The notes: generated by a model not told the origin, from the letters alone. Numbered from the stretch's first letter, positions 4,862 to 12,370 are shown. The stretch: DNA of 16,080 bases from Candidatus Gastranaerophilales bacterium (GCA_910587375.1 CAJULR010000007.1:1-16080); one strand, 5' to 3'. Program-made: numbers and translations.

Positions 4862-7135
4862 TTATTTGCTTGAAATTTTGTCATTTAACGCAATGTCTTT
4901 TTTAAGTTCGTCAATAAATTCTTGTCTGTAAAGATATCCTAAATGGCCGCCATTGCTGATTAAAACAGTGTTTTTTCCTGTATATTCTTTTAATTTTCTA
5001 AGCTGGCCTTTGTTTGCAAAATAATCGTCGATTGTGTGGTAAATTTTGTAGTTTGAATTGTTTTTTAAATAGCTTGAAATCGAATGCAGGCTTGCTTCAT
5101 AGGCAAGATTATCTATAGTTTTGTTTTCATCTTTTATTAAATATTTTTGAGCATAATCTCTAAAACTCATATTGTTGATATCGTTATATAAGGCGGCTTT
5201 ATCTGTATTTTTATCATTTTCTATGGTGAAAATTAAATCAGAAAGTTTTTGCCTCAAAATAAAGCCTGTGATAAGTTTTCCTTCATAATCAGAAAAGGGA
5301 AGTGTTTCAAGTTTAAAATTCGGCTCATCTTTTTGGTTAAAGAGATTTAGAATTTTTGCCGCAGTTACAGCAGTTTTATGCTTTAAATTTGACGGATTTT
5401 TGTTCCATTCGTCATTATTTTTGTCTAATTCTTTTAGGGCAAACATAAGCTCTACAGGCGGGTTTATGGAAATAAAATTATCTATACCGAGTGTGTTTTC
5501 CCTGGACTCTTTTTCTGCCACAAAAAGGGTTGTAACAGCGCCAAAAGAAGTTCCAAGAAGCACTTTGTTTCTAAACTTTGTTTCATATTTAGATTCAAGT
5601 TTTTCTATAATTTTTCCTGTAGCAATTTTCAATTGTTCAGCGTCGCGGCTTGGAAGACCGGGCCTGTAATCTTTTGGCATGCTTTTTATAAATTCCCAGT
5701 GGAAATGACTGCCCTGGATGATGACAGAGTATCCAGCATCATAGAAAAGCTTTGCCAAAACAACGGAATGGTGCGACATTATTCCTTCGCCGATAGACGG
5801 GTATAAAATGGCCACAGGGGCGGATTTATCCCTTTGCATAATGTATCTGTATTTATATTTTTCGCGCTCAGGCGTAAGTTCGATTGATGAAGTTCTGATT
5901 CTTTTTGCAAAACTTCTGTTCCAAATTGAAAGTTCGCTCCAAATTGATTCATCAATCCCTGGAAGGTCAAAAAGTGCTGTTCTCATTGAGTCTACGACTG
6001 GCGATTGTGGATTGAAATTTTCTAAAATTATATCAGGTTTTAATTCTTCTAAGGTGCTTTGAATAGCCTCTTTTAGGGTGTTATCAGCATATGCGCCACC
6101 CTTTAAAACTTCGTTTGTTGCAATTTTATCAGTATCATTTTCGTTTTTATTCTCTGCCTCCGGCTCTCCGCTTACTTTTACAAGCTCTTCTTCCTTGTGT
6201 TCTGCAAGCTTTTCTGTGTTTTTTTCAGGGTTAATCAAATTTCCTTCTGCATTTTCGCTTGGAATTTCAAGAACTTCACCTTCACCCACAAGGCTTGCGC
6301 TACCCTCTGCGGAGGCCGTAAGCTCTGCGCCGCTGTCTACGGTCACTTCTTCAATTATTTTTGATTCTTCATCTAAAACATCTTTCCTGTCAAGATTTGA
6401 GTTTTTGATGTAATTTTCCATGCCGTAAAGCTTTCTTGTAATGTCATATGGATCCGCGTATGTTCGCTCCATATAGATACTTAGGGGCTGCATAAAGGAA
6501 GTTCTGTTGATAAACAAGCCCATTTTAACAAGGGCTGCAACCGGGCTTGCAACGTAAGTTGTAGGGTCCAGGCCAGTTTCAATAAGCCTGCCTGCAAGGG
6601 CGCGGGGGGTTGTAGCGTTAATCACGGGCAAAACAAGGAACGGGCCTCTTTTTATTTTGCATTTTGAAAGCCCTTGTTCTATGTCTTCTTCCTGAGGTTC
6701 AAGCTTAAAAAATCTTTTAGCGGGGTCATACATTCCGCCAAGACCTATTGTGGAATTAGCCAGAAATCTTAATGTTTCTGTTTTTGCAGCTTTTAAGTCT
6801 TTCTGCAAAAGCGTGCTTACAAGCCTTTTTGGATATTCAATGTTTTTATAAGCGCTTTGAATTCTGTCCATGCCATATTTTGGCATAATTGAGGCCCAAA
6901 CAACATGAATTGGGCGGAGTGCATATTTGTTTAATTTTGCATTAAAATTAAACATTTTACGATTAAATTTTTCAAAACGGTCATTTCCTATATATTCCTT
7001 GCAGTAATCGGGGTATTTGCACCCTTCAGAGGCGGCTTCTGCGGAAAATGCAGGAAGAAGAATGAAATTAAAATTTATGACAAAAAACGCCAAAAGGGCG
7101 ACAGTGAATTTGTTTTTATATTTATTTTGAAGCAT
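4862..7135 (-). CDS. Exported fusion: MlaA domain plus alpha/beta hydrolase
   Basis: 757 residues. A hydrophobic signal segment (about 10-30, ending AFSAEA) directs export. Residues about 46-250 match MlaA/VacJ: NDRFEKFNRKMFNFN, the KAAKTETLRFLANSTIGLGG block with DPA after it, the GPFLVLPVINATTPRALAGRLIE segment, and hydrophobic stretches. MlaA normally sits in the outer membrane and removes misplaced phospholipid from the outer leaflet. A charged, Glu-rich linker (about 251-350) leads to a second domain with GTSFGA, Ser530 as likely nucleophile, a late GGHLGYL with His731, and DD703-704 as candidate acid: an alpha/beta hydrolase triad. No convincing lipobox precedes Cys39 (SEGC), unlike classic MlaA. 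Standard MlaA is about 250 residues, so this is a true fusion in one unbroken frame. Hydrolysis of a lipid or ester is inferred. Start: ATG at 7135 with AAGGAAA upstream. Confidence 0.85.
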   Translation of the reverse strand: MLQNKYKNKFTVALLAFFVINFNFILLPAFSAEAASEGCKYPDYCKEYIGNDRFEKFNRKMFNFNAKLNKYALRPIHVVWASIMPKYGMDRIQSAYKNIEYPKRLVSTLLQKDLKAAKTETLRFLANSTIGLGGMYDPAKRFFKLEPQEEDIEQGLSKCKIKRGPFLVLPVINATTPRALAGRLIETGLDPTTYVASPVAALVKMGLFINRTSFMQPLSIYMERTYADPYDITRKLYGMENYIKNSNLDRKDVLDEESKIIEEVTVDSGAELTASAEGSASLVGEGEVLEIPSENAEGNLINPEKNTEKLAEHKEEELVKVSGEPEAENKNENDTDKIATNEVLKGGAYADNTLKEAIQSTLEELKPDIILENFNPQSPVVDSMRTALFDLPGIDESIWSELSIWNRSFAKRIRTSSIELTPEREKYKYRYIMQRDKSAPVAILYPSIGEGIMSHHSVVLAKLFYDAGYSVIIQGSHFHWEFIKSMPKDYRPGLPSRDAEQLKIATGKIIEKLESKYETKFRNKVLLGTSFGAVTTLFVAEKESRENTLGIDNFISINPPVELMFALKELDKNNDEWNKNPSNLKHKTAVTAAKILNLFNQKDEPNFKLETLPFSDYEGKLITGFILRQKLSDLIFTIENDKNTDKAALYNDINNMSFRDYAQKYLIKDENKTIDNLAYEASLHSISSYLKNNSNYKIYHTIDDYFANKGQLRKLKEYTGKNTVLISNGGHLGYLYRQEFIDELKKDIALNDKISSK

Positions 7136-7137
7136 GG

Positions 7138-7225
7138 GGTTTCCTTAACCTAAAAATGTGGCTTTGACGCTATTAATTTATGTTTTGATAGCAAGTTTTT
7201 CATTGCACAACAGGTTAAGAAAACC
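7138..7225 (-). promoter_or_regulatory. Inverted repeat able to mask the ribosome-binding site of the MlaA fusion
   Basis: On the minus strand GGTTTTCTTAACCT (7225-7212) can pair over 14 bases, with one G-U, to AGGTTAAGGAAACC (7151-7138). The second arm holds the AAGGAAA Shine-Dalgarno just before the ATG. The loop is 60 bases. It matters only if transcription starts above 7225, which is not established. Confidence 0.45.
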
Positions 7226-7258
7226 GGGCATTAAAAAATTAAAAAGAAAATAAAAATT

Positions 7259-7340
7259 TGTCGAAGAAGGGAGTCGAACCCTCAAGGTGTGAACCACATG
7301 AACCTGAATCATGCGCGTCTACCAATTTCGCCACTTCGAC
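7259..7340 (-). tRNA. tRNA-Leu (CAG)
   Basis: 82 bases with a class II form: acceptor GTCGAAG/CTTCGAC, discriminator A, D arm with GGTAGACGC, anticodon stem CATGA/TCATG around a loop with CAG, a long variable arm (TGTG/CACA) and a T arm with TTCGACT. CCA is not encoded. No hairpin terminator is seen below it, only T runs, so read-through toward the MlaA fusion is possible. Confidence 0.96.
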
Positions 7341-7377
7341 AAATTCTATTGATTTTTTATTAAGTGTTAATTTTGTC

Positions 7378-7449
7378 TGCGCGTCTACCCCTCTCACAAA
7401 ACGTGATATTTAGTCACCTTTTGCTTGGCAGAGTGCCACTTCGACAAAT
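7378..7449 (-). pseudogene. Interrupted copy of the tRNA-Leu 5' third
   Basis: Two blocks match the intact tRNA-Leu exactly: 15 bases at 7435-7449 (same as 7330-7344, acceptor and two upstream flank bases or more) and 12 bases at 7378-7389 (same as 7312-7323, the D-arm 3' side). In the tRNA they are 6 bases apart; here 45 unrelated bases separate them. Nothing matching the anticodon, variable or T arms follows. It lies just upstream of the real tRNA, on the same strand. Confidence 0.75.
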
Positions 7450-7461
7450 GTTTACTTGAAA

Positions 7462-7490
7462 ATTGTACCACATTTTAAGTGAAATTTTAA
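7462..7490 (-). promoter_or_regulatory. Candidate promoter for the tRNA-Leu region
   Basis: On the minus strand TTAAAA (7485-7490), a 17-base spacer and TACAAT (7462-7467). Transcription from about 7455 would cross the broken tRNA copy and then tRNA-Leu. A TAGAAT at 7343-7348 is only 2 bases from the mature tRNA, too close to be its -10. Confidence 0.45.
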
Positions 7491-7936
7491 ATTTTGATTT
7501 TTACAATAACTTTTTTCACTTTTTTTGTATTATCACCCACGTTTAAACACGGTTTGTGGGCGTCTTTTGGAGCAAAGAATGTAAAATATCCTTCAGACAC
7601 CAAAACATTCGATGACGGGCATTCTCCAAAGGCTACATCTTTTTTGTCATCATACTCTTTTGTGACATTTAAATTTTCAAGGTCCCCAAAACCCATAATT
7701 TCAGCACCGGAAATTACATATTGAATATCATAATATTTCCTGTGCACCTCAAATTCAGCGTCTTTAGGGTCTTTTGTTTCATATTCCTGTAAATTTGCAA
7801 AAATATCATCGTTTAATTCATATTTTCCAGGTTTTAAAGCTTTCCAGTCTGTAGTTTTTATAAAATGAAAAGCGTCTTGTATCTTTTTTGAGAGCGGATA
7901 ATACAACTGTGCATTTTCTAAATTATCAAAAATCAT
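7487..7936 (-). CDS. YhcH/YjgK/YiaL family protein
   Basis: 149 residues, the usual family length. These cytoplasmic cupin-fold proteins are linked in several bacteria to sugar handling; E. coli YhcH (NanQ) opens or isomerises cyclic sialic acid, and the relative TabA affects biofilms. Seen: KPGKYELNDDIFANLQEYETK, the family signature EVHRKYYDIQYVISGAEIMG with its conserved His and Glu, and EGYFTFFAPKDAHKPCL, where a late His is expected to bind metal. The start is the ATG at 7936, which has a strong GGAGG six bases away; the frame stays open to an earlier ATG at 7960, which lacks such a site. No sialic acid genes lie nearby, so the substrate is open. It lies below ilvC, with a terminator between. 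Confidence 0.88.
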   Translation of the reverse strand: MIFDNLENAQLYYPLSKKIQDAFHFIKTTDWKALKPGKYELNDDIFANLQEYETKDPKDAEFEVHRKYYDIQYVISGAEIMGFGDLENLNVTKEYDDKKDVAFGECPSSNVLVSEGYFTFFAPKDAHKPCLNVGDNTKKVKKVIVKIKI

Positions 7937-7972
7937 ATTTTCCTCCAAAGTAGTTAACATTTAAACTTTTAA

Positions 7973-8010
7973 AAAGGCGCCACCTTATTTGTTTTAATAG
8001 GGGCGCCTTT
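7973..8010 (-). terminator. Terminator of ilvC
   Basis: A 9-bp stem AAAGGCGCC/GGCGCCTTT (7973-7981 with 8002-8010) around a 20-base loop, 22 bases below the ilvC stop. On the minus strand it runs into a short T stretch. It should separate ilvC from the YhcH-family gene. Confidence 0.8.
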
Positions 8011-8032
8011 AAATTTTAATTATATTTTGAAA

Positions 8033-9028
8033 CTATTTTTCATCATTCCAAGAATACATTTTTCTTAACTCTTTACCAACTTTTTCAAGTTCATGTTCTG
8101 CCTTTAGGCGTCTTGTAGCTGTGAAATGAGCACGGCCATTTTTGTTTTCTGCAATCCATTTGCTTGCAAAAGTACCGTCTTGAATTTCAGATAAGATTTT
8201 CTTCATTTCTTTCTTGGTTTCTTCTGTTACAAGACGTTTACCTGTTTCATAATCACCAAATTCAGCAGTGTCTGAAATTGAATAGCGCATTTTTGAAAAT
8301 CCGCCCTGATAAATCAAATCAACAATTAATTTCATTTCGTGGATACATTCAAAATAAGCATTTTCCGGTGAATATCCAGCTTCAACAAGAGTTTCAAAGC
8401 CTGCCTGCATTAAGGCTGTAACGCCGCCACAAAGAACAGCTTGTTCGCCAAAAAGGTCTGTTTCTGTTTCAACTCTGAAAGTTGTTTCGATAACTCCTGC
8501 TCTTGCACCACCTATCCCTGCGGCGTAAGCAAGGCCTGTTTGAAGGGCTTTGCCTGAAGCGTCTTGGTGAATTGCAACTAAGCAAGGAACGCCTTTACCT
8601 TCAACATATTCGCTTCTAACAGTGTGTCCAGGGCCTTTTGGAGCTATCATAATAACATCAACGTCAGCCGGAGGAACAATTTGCGCAAAGTGAATGTTAA
8701 AACCGTGAGCAAAGGCAAGTGTTTTGCCTGCAGTCAAATTCGGAGCAATTTCGTTTTTATAAATATCGGCCTGTTTTTCATCAGGCAATAAAATCATAAT
8801 TAAATCAGCCATTTTTGAAGCTTCAGCAACAGTTGCAACCTTAAGACCGGCGTCTTCTGCTTTTTTCCAAGATTTTGAACCGTTATAAAGGCCAACTACA
8901 ACATTTACACCGCTTTCATGTAAGTTAAGTGCGTGTGCATGACCTTGGCTGCCATAGCCGATAATAGCAACGGTTTTGCCTTTTAATAAATCTAAATTAC
9001 AATCTTCGGCATAATAAATTTTTGTCAT
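8033..9028 (-). CDS. ilvC: Ketol-acid reductoisomerase (short class I)
   Basis: 331 residues, typical of class I. It converts acetolactate and acetohydroxybutyrate to the dihydroxy acids in valine, leucine and isoleucine synthesis, in the cytoplasm, using Mg2+ and NAD(P)H. Seen: the Rossmann motif GYGSQGHAHALNL (24-36); a cofactor loop GLYNGSKSW, with Tyr where Arg is common but both Ser kept, which favours NADPH; APKGPGHTVR; DLFGEQAVLCGG with the metal-binding Asp and Glu; and ECIHEMKLIVDLIYQGG. The start is the ATG at 9028 with GGAGGGG upstream; the frame runs open to 9271, but the added residues are not KARI-like. No leader peptide, T-box or other ilv genes are seen beside it. It is divergent from the AAA ATPase gene. 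Confidence 0.97.
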   Translation of the reverse strand: MTKIYYAEDCNLDLLKGKTVAIIGYGSQGHAHALNLHESGVNVVVGLYNGSKSWKKAEDAGLKVATVAEASKMADLIMILLPDEKQADIYKNEIAPNLTAGKTLAFAHGFNIHFAQIVPPADVDVIMIAPKGPGHTVRSEYVEGKGVPCLVAIHQDASGKALQTGLAYAAGIGGARAGVIETTFRVETETDLFGEQAVLCGGVTALMQAGFETLVEAGYSPENAYFECIHEMKLIVDLIYQGGFSKMRYSISDTAEFGDYETGKRLVTEETKKEMKKILSEIQDGTFASKWIAENKNGRAHFTATRRLKAEHELEKVGKELRKMYSWNDEK

Positions 9029-9062
9029 TTTTCCCCTCCAAAAATTTCTCGTCTGTCCCTTA

Positions 9063-9091
9063 AGTTTAATCCTATCAAACAAAAAGGTCAA
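9063..9091 (-). promoter_or_regulatory. Candidate promoter of ilvC
   Basis: On the minus strand TTGACC (9086-9091), a 17-base spacer and TAAACT (9063-9068), leaving a leader of about 30 bases to the Shine-Dalgarno and ATG. Confidence 0.55.
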
Positions 9092-9124
9092 GTTTTCTGT
9101 TTTTAAAGCTGCATGCCAATTTTT

Positions 9125-9133
9125 TGATATAAT
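9125..9133 (+). promoter_or_regulatory. Extended -10 promoter of the DUF815 gene
   Basis: TGATATAAT (9125-9133) is a TGn-TATAAT extended -10, which can work without a good -35. Start expected near 9140, with a GAGG Shine-Dalgarno before the ATG at 9162. Confidence 0.65.
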
Positions 9134-9161
9134 ATTTTTTATAAAGTTTAAAGAGGAAATT

Positions 9162-10409
9162 ATGACAAAAATTGAGGACTTTAGGGTATTATTTAACACA
9201 ATAACCTTATACAGCGGCGTTTTAGATGATTTATTAATAGAAAATTTCAGATATATCTTGGAATTAGCCACAAAAGAAGAGGATATTGACGAAACGGTCG
9301 CTGCTTGGTCTGATATGGTAAATTGCCTGTATACAGAAGAATATCAAGGAGATTGGGCAAAATATATTAAAGATTTAATTCTTTTTGACAACAATTATTT
9401 TACGCTTGAATGTGCAAAAGGCAGATACGACAGCCTTAATTCAAACATTAAAGCCGCAGCTTCCAGTGATATTAATATTCTGACGGAACTTTCGCAAATT
9501 CAATGCAGCGATTTTAAGGATTTACTGTATTTTAAATACCCATATGACAAGGATATTATTGATTCTCTGGCCTCTTTTGATACTTGTGCTGAAATGCTAT
9601 CTGAATATGAGATAATAAATTACCATAAATCAAACGGACTTGGGCTTTTTGCAAGATATAGAGCCTTTAAATTCAATTCAGACAATGAAATCGAGCCTGT
9701 TTATAACCCGGACCAGATTCTCTTTAAAGATTTAAAACAGTATGAAAGAGAGCAAAATATCGTTATTGAGAACACTTTAGCCTTTTTAAAAGGAAAACCT
9801 GCAAATAATGTCTTGCTTTACGGCGACAGAGGAACGGGCAAATCCAGCACGGTTAAGGCAATTTTAAACGAATACCATAAAGACGGATTGCGTGTCATTC
9901 AAGTATATAAAGAAAATTTGACTCATTTGGATATTTTAATGAGAAAAATTGCAAATATTCCTCTTAAATTTATTATTTTTATTGACGATTTGAGTTTTAA
10001 TGAAAATGATGACAATTTTGGGGCACTTAAAGCGGTTTTAGAGGGCTCTCTTGCAAAACAGCCTGACAATATGCTGATTTATGCCACAACAAACCGCAGG
10101 CACCTTGTGAAAGAAAGTTTTAAAGCGCGCGAGGGAGATGAAATTCATCTTGCAGACACAATTGATGAAACCGTTTCGCTTTCTGACAGATTTGGAATAA
10201 CTGTAACGTATACTCTTCCAAACAAGGATAAATTTTTAGAAATTGTAAAAGCCATCAAAAACGACAGAGGGCTTGAAATTTCAGAAGATGAGCTTATTTT
10301 GGGGGCAGAAAGATTTGCGCTTTCAAAAGGAAACAGAAGCCCAAGGCTTGCAAAACAGTATGTTGACTATATACAATCAAGGCTTGAACTAAATTTGAGC
10401 CTTGAATAA
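9162..10409 (+). CDS. DUF815-type AAA ATPase
   Basis: 415 residues. The C-terminal half is an AAA module of the DUF815 type: Walker A GDRGTGKS (221-228), Walker B FIIFIDD (Asp275-Asp276), a sensor-1 TTN in YATTNRRHLVKES, and an SDRFG segment that resembles the arginine-finger region. The N-terminal 200 residues are helical, with a region that runs up to YNPDQILFKDLKQYEREQNIVIENT just before the ATPase, as is usual in this family. Members are widespread in bacteria but their substrate is not established; remodelling of a protein or nucleic acid complex is the general expectation. Cytoplasmic. A GAGG Shine-Dalgarno lies 8 bases before the ATG. No operon partner: the next gene has its own promoter. 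Confidence 0.88.
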   Translation: MTKIEDFRVLFNTITLYSGVLDDLLIENFRYILELATKEEDIDETVAAWSDMVNCLYTEEYQGDWAKYIKDLILFDNNYFTLECAKGRYDSLNSNIKAAASSDINILTELSQIQCSDFKDLLYFKYPYDKDIIDSLASFDTCAEMLSEYEIINYHKSNGLGLFARYRAFKFNSDNEIEPVYNPDQILFKDLKQYEREQNIVIENTLAFLKGKPANNVLLYGDRGTGKSSTVKAILNEYHKDGLRVIQVYKENLTHLDILMRKIANIPLKFIIFIDDLSFNENDDNFGALKAVLEGSLAKQPDNMLIYATTNRRHLVKESFKAREGDEIHLADTIDETVSLSDRFGITVTYTLPNKDKFLEIVKAIKNDRGLEISEDELILGAERFALSKGNRSPRLAKQYVDYIQSRLELNLSLE

Positions 10410-10428
10410 AAAATATCCATTGCAAGCT

Positions 10429-10456
10429 TTGATTTTATTCTTGTTTTTGGTAAAAT
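10429..10456 (+). promoter_or_regulatory. Promoter of the OadG-like gene
   Basis: TTGATT (10429-10434), a 16-base spacer and TAAAAT (10451-10456) preceded by TGG, an extended -10. The leader carries TAGGAG ten bases before the ATG. Confidence 0.6.
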
Positions 10457-10493
10457 TGTTCTATTGAAAAGATTATTTAGGAGTTTATAAATT

Positions 10494-10745
10494 ATGAGTC
10501 CCGAAATGCTTGCCGCGCTAGAAGAAGGTTTAACCGTATTAGCAATTGGCTTTTCATCAGTTTTTGTGTTCTTGGTAATTTTGATTGCAGCCATGAATAT
10601 TCAGGCTGTTGTAATCAGATATTTAAACAAAGTTTTTCCGGTTACTGTGCCTGAAACTGCTTCACCAAAGGCTATTAAAGCTTCTGACGACGCTGAAATT
10701 GCAATTGCAATCGCATGTGCAACTTTAAAACAGAACCACGGCTAA
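10494..10745 (+). CDS. Small OadG-like membrane protein
   Basis: 83 residues with one N-terminal membrane helix (about 13-35, GLTVLAIGFSSVFVFLVILIAAM), a short soluble stretch rich in Pro/Ala, and an amphipathic C-terminal helix (DDAEIAIAIACATLKQNHG). This matches the gamma subunit of Na+-pumping decarboxylases, which anchors and assembles the alpha and beta subunits at the inner membrane. The alpha (carboxyltransferase/biotin) and beta (pump) genes are not here, so it is either an orphan gamma subunit or a look-alike single-span protein. A TAGGAG Shine-Dalgarno sits 10 bases before the ATG. Its stop is 2 bases from the stop of the convergent TPR gene. Confidence 0.7.
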   Translation: MSPEMLAALEEGLTVLAIGFSSVFVFLVILIAAMNIQAVVIRYLNKVFPVTVPETASPKAIKASDDAEIAIAIACATLKQNHG

Positions 10746-10747
10746 TA

Positions 10748-12364
10748 TTAGCATTTTTCAAGTTTTGTTTTAATTTCTTGAATTACGGGGGTCCAATCCC
10801 CCTCTTTTTGTTGCTTAAAAATTTCAACGCTGTCATACCAAAGACATTCTTTTTCAAGCTCAAACCAGCGCCAATCCGCAGAATACGGCAACATTAAATA
10901 CGTCTTTTTGCCTAGGGCGCCTGCAAGGTGCGCAACAGAAGAATCAACAGAAATCACAATGTCCATTTTGTCAATAATTGCAGCCGTATCTGAAAAATTC
11001 TCTATTTTATCCGATAAATCAATTATATTATGCCCCAAGAAAACGTCTTTAAAAGTATTTTCAGGCTGAAGCGAATAGAAATTAACATTTTTATTTTCAA
11101 AAAGTGGAAGCAACGCTTCAAAAGGAACTTTTCTGTTTCTTAAAGTTCTTTTATCAGTTGTATTTCCTGCAAAAAATATGCCAACGTTTTTCTTTTCGCT
11201 TTTTTCAAACTCATTTTGCCATTTTTCAGTATACTCAGGCGGCGTTAAAAGATATTTATCAACCGAAGGAATGTGGTCAAAATCTAAGTTATAGATAAGC
11301 GGAAGTTCCATTAAGATTGTACCCGCATTGTAGGCAATGCCATTGCATGTGCCCATCTTTAAGACCGTAAAATTCGGGAAATTATATTTATAAAGCTCAA
11401 GAAGGGCTTCAGGAACGATTAAAACAACCTCCTTAAAAGAGGAAGTGTCCACAAAATCAAGATATCTTGTAAACATTATAATGTCGCCATAGCCTTCTGT
11501 GGTACAGATTACAAGGGTTGCGTTTTTATCTGAACCGCCATTCCACCAAAGCTCCATATCTTCTCTATATTTGGTTCTGATGTAGTCCATATAAGTGGAA
11601 TAGCCGCTAAAATCTTTTTGAACAAGCTGGAGCAGCCCAAGAGCATGGTTAAACTTTTTAAAATCCGTTGCTTTAAATTTTTTAGTTTCCAGAAGAGCTT
11701 CAAGCGCCTCTTTATATCTTCTTTCCCGTCTTAAAACTATGGATAAGTTATAATAAGGGTCAAGGTTTGGTTTAAGCTCGATTGCTTTTCTGTAGGCAGC
11801 TTCTGCGTTTTTAAAATAGCTTGAATATTCATAGGCAAGGCCCAGGTTATTGTATGCAATAAAATCGTTTGAACAAAGTTCTATTGCCTTTTTAAAATAT
11901 TCAATTGCAATATCAAACCTTTCAAAATCAAATGCTAAATCGCCAATTTCTCTGATTCTATAAATATTGTTTTCAGAGAATTTCAAGGATTCTATTGCAT
12001 ATTTTAAACATTCTTCTTTTAAATTTAGTTTTTTAGCACAAATAATAATCGCGTCGTACAACGCCATGTTTTCAGCCTCATTTATAACATTTTTCAGATG
12101 CTTGAAGGCGTTTTCAAAATCTTCAAGTTTATAAAAACAAAGTGCAAGATCTGTTTCAATAGGAACAGACTTTTCAAGCCCAAAGGCGATTTTTAGGGTA
12201 TCAAGGGCATTTTCCAGGTTTCCTTGTTGCATATACATTGCCCCCAAAAGGTGCTGCGCTTTTGCTTCTTTTGGGTTTCTTGCAAGGTAAATTTTATAAT
12301 ATTCTTCTGCTTGTTTATAATCACATTTTTTGTGAAATTCTATCGCTTTTTTAATAATTTCCAT
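10748..12364 (-). CDS. TPR protein with C-terminal glycosyltransferase-like domain
   Basis: 538 residues. About six to seven TPR repeats cover residues 1-235 (for example FIAYNNLGLAYEYSSYFKNAEAAYRKAIELKP), a helical solenoid for protein contact. The C-terminal part resembles GT9/GT41-type glycosyltransferases: KKNVGIFFAGNTTDKRTLRNRKVP, then the sugar-nucleotide motif SVDSSVAHLAGALGKKTYLM (472-491) and LPYSADWRW. TPR-glycosyltransferase fusions of this form are common in bacteria and often modify proteins or surface glycans; the donor and acceptor here are unknown. No signal peptide, so cytoplasmic. The ATG at 12364 lies 6 bases after a TAGAAT and has no Shine-Dalgarno. No surface-polysaccharide genes are adjacent. 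Confidence 0.85.
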   Translation of the reverse strand: MEIIKKAIEFHKKCDYKQAEEYYKIYLARNPKEAKAQHLLGAMYMQQGNLENALDTLKIAFGLEKSVPIETDLALCFYKLEDFENAFKHLKNVINEAENMALYDAIIICAKKLNLKEECLKYAIESLKFSENNIYRIREIGDLAFDFERFDIAIEYFKKAIELCSNDFIAYNNLGLAYEYSSYFKNAEAAYRKAIELKPNLDPYYNLSIVLRRERRYKEALEALLETKKFKATDFKKFNHALGLLQLVQKDFSGYSTYMDYIRTKYREDMELWWNGGSDKNATLVICTTEGYGDIIMFTRYLDFVDTSSFKEVVLIVPEALLELYKYNFPNFTVLKMGTCNGIAYNAGTILMELPLIYNLDFDHIPSVDKYLLTPPEYTEKWQNEFEKSEKKNVGIFFAGNTTDKRTLRNRKVPFEALLPLFENKNVNFYSLQPENTFKDVFLGHNIIDLSDKIENFSDTAAIIDKMDIVISVDSSVAHLAGALGKKTYLMLPYSADWRWFELEKECLWYDSVEIFKQQKEGDWTPVIQEIKTKLEKC

Positions 12365-12370
12365 AAAACA

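Noticed and set aside
7343..7370. TTAACA-16-TAGAAT as the tRNA-Leu promoter
   Set aside because: The -10 box would end 2 bases before the mature tRNA, putting the start inside the tRNA.
9029..9161. Branched-chain attenuator or T-box upstream of ilvC
   Set aside because: No leader peptide rich in Leu/Val/Ile codons, no T-box sequence and no terminator hairpin is seen.
9029..9271. N-terminal extension of ilvC up to 9271
   Set aside because: The added 81 residues are not KARI-like, overlap the divergent ATPase gene, and the ATG at 9028 has a strong GGAGGGG site.
10378..10404. CAAGGCT/AGCCTTG inverted repeat at the end of the DUF815 gene as its terminator
   Set aside because: It lies inside the coding region and is followed by an A run, not a T run, on the coding strand.
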